Below the pieces are notes generated by a model that saw nothing but the letters and a program-made list of their open reading frames with translations, was not told where the DNA came from and searched no databases. Positions 5,497-7,757 of a stretch of 7,757 bases of DNA are shown piece by piece. Every line of letters begins with the position of its first letter. The first letter of the stretch is position 1. The DNA lies in contig DFGF01000144.1 in NCBI GenBank assembly GCA_002371715.1, positions 21,649 through 29,405 of the forward strand. Reading direction: 5' to 3'. Source of the DNA: Prevotella sp. UBA3757 (GTDB lineage Bacteria; Bacteroidota; Bacteroidia; Bacteroidales; Bacteroidaceae). The translations under genes and the position numbers were made by a program.

Positions 5497-7683
5497 CCCG
5501 AAGAAATCAGTGCACTGCCGGAAGAGGTGACGCCGCGTATTCCCACCAAAAATGCTGTGATTACGGTTGGTGTATACCAACTGGCGGAAATCCTTGTCGG
5601 CCTGCACCAGTGCCTCGGTATATTCTGCCGTATTACGGAAGTGCACATTGTCGTCCGCCATGCCGTGACACAGCAGCAGCGCCCCATGCAACTTTCCGGC
5701 ACGTTCTATCGGGCAGTCATTGTAGCCCTCGGCATTCTCCTGGGGTGTACGCATGAAACGCTCGGTATAGATGGTGTCGTAGTAGCGCCACGACGTTGGC
5801 GGTGCGATGGCAATGCCACAGCGGAACACTGCCCTGCCTTCCGACATGGCCATCAGCGTATTGAAACCGCCGAAGCTCCAGCCCCAGATGGCTATACGGT
5901 CCTTGTCGACCCACGACTGCCGGCCGAGCCAGACGGCGGCCTCCACCTGGTCGTGGGCTTCCAGCTGCCCTAACTTCTGGTAGGTACATTTCTCGAACTC
6001 GGCACCGCGCCCGCCGGTTCCCCGGTTGTCTACACAGACGCAGACGTAGCCCTGCTGACACAGATACTGCTCCATCAGTGCCCCCTGGCCAGCCATTCCC
6101 AGCCCCCAAGCATTCTTCACCTGCTGGCTGCCCGGACCGCCATACTGATACATCACCACGGGGTATTTCCGCGTGGCGTCAAAGTCGGCGGGCTTCAGCA
6201 TCCAGGCATTCAGCGTCACGCCGTCGGCTGTCGTTATCTCGCACAGTTCAACGTTCCCAAACTGGTACTGCCGGCGCTTCTCTATCAGGGGCTGATTGTC
6301 TATCAGCGTCTTCAGCGTCTTTCCCTTGTTGTCACAGAGCGTATAGACATTGGGGGTGGCGGCATCGCTCCACGTACGGATAAAATAGCGGTAGTCGGCA
6401 CTGAAGACAGCCGTATTCCATCCGGCTGTAGGCGTCAGACACTGCCGCTTGCCGTTCTTGCGGGCCACCCACACCTGCTGCTCCGTTGCCCCGCGCTCGT
6501 GCGAGGCGTAGTAGGTATTGCCCGTCTTCTCGTCGTAGCCATAGACGGCGCTGACCTCATAGTCGCCCTGTTCCACCTGGCGCACCAGTCGTCCGTCCAG
6601 GTCATAGAGATACAGGTGCATCCATCCGTCACGGTCACTTGACAGCAGAATGTGCCGGTCGGTGATGACGAGGTTGGCGTAGGCATTCTCGCGGACATAC
6701 TTGTCTATCCGCTCCTCAATGACGAGCTGCGACTGGGCTGACGACGGGCTGGCCATATAGATACGCATACAATCCTGATGGCGGTTCAGCGTCACCACGG
6801 CCACCTTTCCGGCATCGCTCGTCATAGCTATGCGGGGCACGTAGCCGTCGGCGTCCAGCGGCACGTGCAGCTGCTGCGTCTTACCCGTCACCACATCATA
6901 GCTCCACACCGTCACCTTCGCATTGTCCTCGCCGGCAATAGGATATTTATAGGTGTAGAAGCCGGGATAGTCGGCATAAGCTTTCTTTTCAGGTTTCAGT
7001 CCCTTGAAGAGCTGCATACTGTACTGCTTGACGGCAGTCTCGTCGTAACGGATCCAGACCAAATGTCTGCCGTCTGCCGTAAACACCATAGCGCGGTCGT
7101 TGCCAAACTCCTCCTCGTTCACCCAGTCGGGTATGCCGTTGATAACCGCGTTCCTGCTGCCGTCACGGGTGACCTGCTGTTCTATGCCATTGGCCATATC
7201 GACCAGGAAGATGTTATTGTCGCGGACAAAGGCCACCTTGCTGCCGTCGGGCGAGAACAGCGGCGTCTGCTGTGCGCCATTTTCAGACAATGGCCTCAGG
7301 TGCCCGCTCTCCATATTATATATATAATAGGTGGCGGTGAATGAATGGCGGTAAATGGGCGTGTTGTCGGTCTCTATGAGCATCTGCCGTCCGTCAGGAC
7401 TCATGATATACCCCTCAACCAGTTCGATGCTGTCCTCCTTTGCCTGGGCGACATCAAACAGCACGCCAACTTCCTCTCCCGTCTTGAACGAATATTTCAC
7501 CACTCGCCGCCAGTCGCTGCTCAACTGGGCATACGACTCACCATCGGCCAACGCCTGAACGGCAGCCATCGACCGGCCATAAAACTTGCCGCTGGTCACG
7601 TCGCCAAGCGTCAACCTGTTGACTGCCATCGTCTGGAATACCGACGATAGCAGTAGAACAACAAACATGATATTTTTCTTCAT
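5479..7683 (-). CDS. dpp4: Exported dipeptidyl peptidase IV (S9B serine peptidase)
   Basis: DPP-IV removes X-Pro or X-Ala dipeptides from the N-terminus of peptides. The protein has 734 residues, similar to the Porphyromonas gingivalis enzyme. Residues 1-20 form a signal peptide: basic MKKN, a hydrophobic core, likely cleavage after QTMA. There is no lipobox Cys, so a periplasmic location is expected. A beta-propeller domain follows to about residue 480, with the DPP-IV hallmark DWVNEE (E190/E191 bind the substrate amino terminus). The alpha/beta-hydrolase domain has YGGPGSQ (514-520), DNRGTGGRG, nucleophile S603 in GWSFGG, D677 in HGMADDNVHF and H709 in NRNHSIF, an intact triad. The ATG at 7683 gives a proper signal sequence. 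It converges on ansA; its last codons lie in a tandem repeat. A small open frame ends 2 nt upstream. Confidence 0.96.
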   Translation of the reverse strand: MKKNIMFVVLLLSSVFQTMAVNRLTLGDVTSGKFYGRSMAAVQALADGESYAQLSSDWRRVVKYSFKTGEEVGVLFDVAQAKEDSIELVEGYIMSPDGRQMLIETDNTPIYRHSFTATYYIYNMESGHLRPLSENGAQQTPLFSPDGSKVAFVRDNNIFLVDMANGIEQQVTRDGSRNAVINGIPDWVNEEEFGNDRAMVFTADGRHLVWIRYDETAVKQYSMQLFKGLKPEKKAYADYPGFYTYKYPIAGEDNAKVTVWSYDVVTGKTQQLHVPLDADGYVPRIAMTSDAGKVAVVTLNRHQDCMRIYMASPSSAQSQLVIEERIDKYVRENAYANLVITDRHILLSSDRDGWMHLYLYDLDGRLVRQVEQGDYEVSAVYGYDEKTGNTYYASHERGATEQQVWVARKNGKRQCLTPTAGWNTAVFSADYRYFIRTWSDAATPNVYTLCDNKGKTLKTLIDNQPLIEKRRQYQFGNVELCEITTADGVTLNAWMLKPADFDATRKYPVVMYQYGGPGSQQVKNAWGLGMAGQGALMEQYLCQQGYVCVCVDNRGTGGRGAEFEKCTYQKLGQLEAHDQVEAAVWLGRQSWVDKDRIAIWGWSFGGFNTLMAMSEGRAVFRCGIAIAPPTSWRYYDTIYTERFMRTPQENAEGYNDCPIERAGKLHGALLLCHGMADDNVHFRNTAEYTEALVQADKDFRQLVYTNRNHSIFGGNTRRHLFRQCTDFFGEKLRN

Positions 7684-7685
7684 AG

Positions 7686-7733
7686 CTACTTGTTTATATC
7701 GAGGTCATTCACTTGATAACCTTCTGCCTTCAT
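7686..7733 (-). CDS. Possible 15-codon leader ORF of dpp4, or the 3' end of an upstream gene
   Basis: An ATG at 7733 opens MKAEGYQVNDLDINK and ends at TAG (7688-7686), 2 nt before the dpp4 ATG and in another frame. The ATG lies five bases after a consensus -7 box, the same geometry as ansA, so a leaderless small ORF translationally coupled to dpp4 is possible. The frame also stays open upstream to the window edge (SLIRTFAL before the Met). It may therefore be the C-terminus of a gene outside the window, or simply untranslated leader. I recognise no family. Confidence 0.3.
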   Translation of the reverse strand: MKAEGYQVNDLDINK

Positions 7734-7738
7734 GAGTG

Positions 7739-7746
7739 CAAAGGTA
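7739..7746 (-). promoter_or_regulatory. -7 box of a dpp4 promoter (the -33 box would lie outside the window)
   Basis: On the minus strand TACCTTTG (7746-7739) is identical to the infC -7 box. The surrounding 12-mer GCAAAGGTACGA (7738-7749, plus-strand reading) also occurs at the infC promoter (1133-1144). The predicted start near 7733 would give dpp4 a leader of about 50 nt. The -33 TTTG cannot be checked because the window ends 11 bases further on. Confidence 0.55.
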
Positions 7747-7757
7747 CGAATAAGTGA

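Noticed and set aside
1..7757. A hidden mobile element, CRISPR array, toxin-antitoxin pair or defence system
   Set aside because: No transposase-like product, regularly spaced repeat array, paired small genes or tRNA-type attachment site was found; coding genes fill nearly the whole window and the largest spacer is 120 bp.

Overview
The window reads as ordinary chromosome of a member of the Bacteroidales, most likely the Prevotella/Segatella group. Three things support this. Every spacer that should hold a promoter carries the Bacteroidota-type signal (TTTG at -33, about 19-20 nt, TAnnTTTG at -7). No gene has a Shine-Dalgarno sequence; the leaders are short and A/T-rich instead. The proteins (IF3 with a long C-terminal tail, a receiver-first histidine kinase, a DPP-IV like that of Porphyromonas) look like Bacteroidales homologues. 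Protein-coding DNA is fairly GC-rich and the spacers are sharply AT-rich. No mobile element, CRISPR array, tRNA or rRNA gene was seen, and I find no obvious new multi-gene system.

Layout, left to right. (1) Positions 1-1108, minus strand: the translation operon infC-rpmI-rplT, with rplT cut by the window edge and a consensus promoter directly upstream of infC. thrS, which often precedes infC, is not next to it. (2) Positions 1202-2350, minus: a soluble receiver-histidine kinase with its own promoter. (3) Positions 2448-4292, minus: glmS, the entry enzyme of amino-sugar and cell-wall synthesis. (4) Positions 4413-5441, plus: a type I asparaginase (ansA), divergent from glmS across a 120-bp spacer with back-to-back promoters. 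Its start codon lies so close to its -7 box that the mRNA is probably leaderless. (5) Positions 5479-7683, minus: an exported dipeptidyl peptidase IV, convergent with ansA. Beyond it, at the right edge, are the -7 half of a promoter and a 15-codon reading frame ending 2 nt before the peptidase start.

Functionally these are separate units: ribosome supply, signalling, amino-sugar synthesis, asparagine catabolism and periplasmic breakdown of proline-containing peptides. ansA and dpp4 both fit an amino-acid and peptide fermenting lifestyle, but they are transcribed toward each other and are not an operon.

The most interesting structure is non-coding. It includes a shared extended -7 motif (TAnnTTTGCA) at all five promoters and a probable leaderless asparaginase mRNA. 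The ansA/dpp4 junction combines a 13-bp perfect GC-rich hairpin over the ansA stop with a five-copy 8-bp tandem repeat running into the end of dpp4. A 14-bp perfect inverted repeat is interlocked with the kinase promoter. The last item is the small frame ahead of dpp4.
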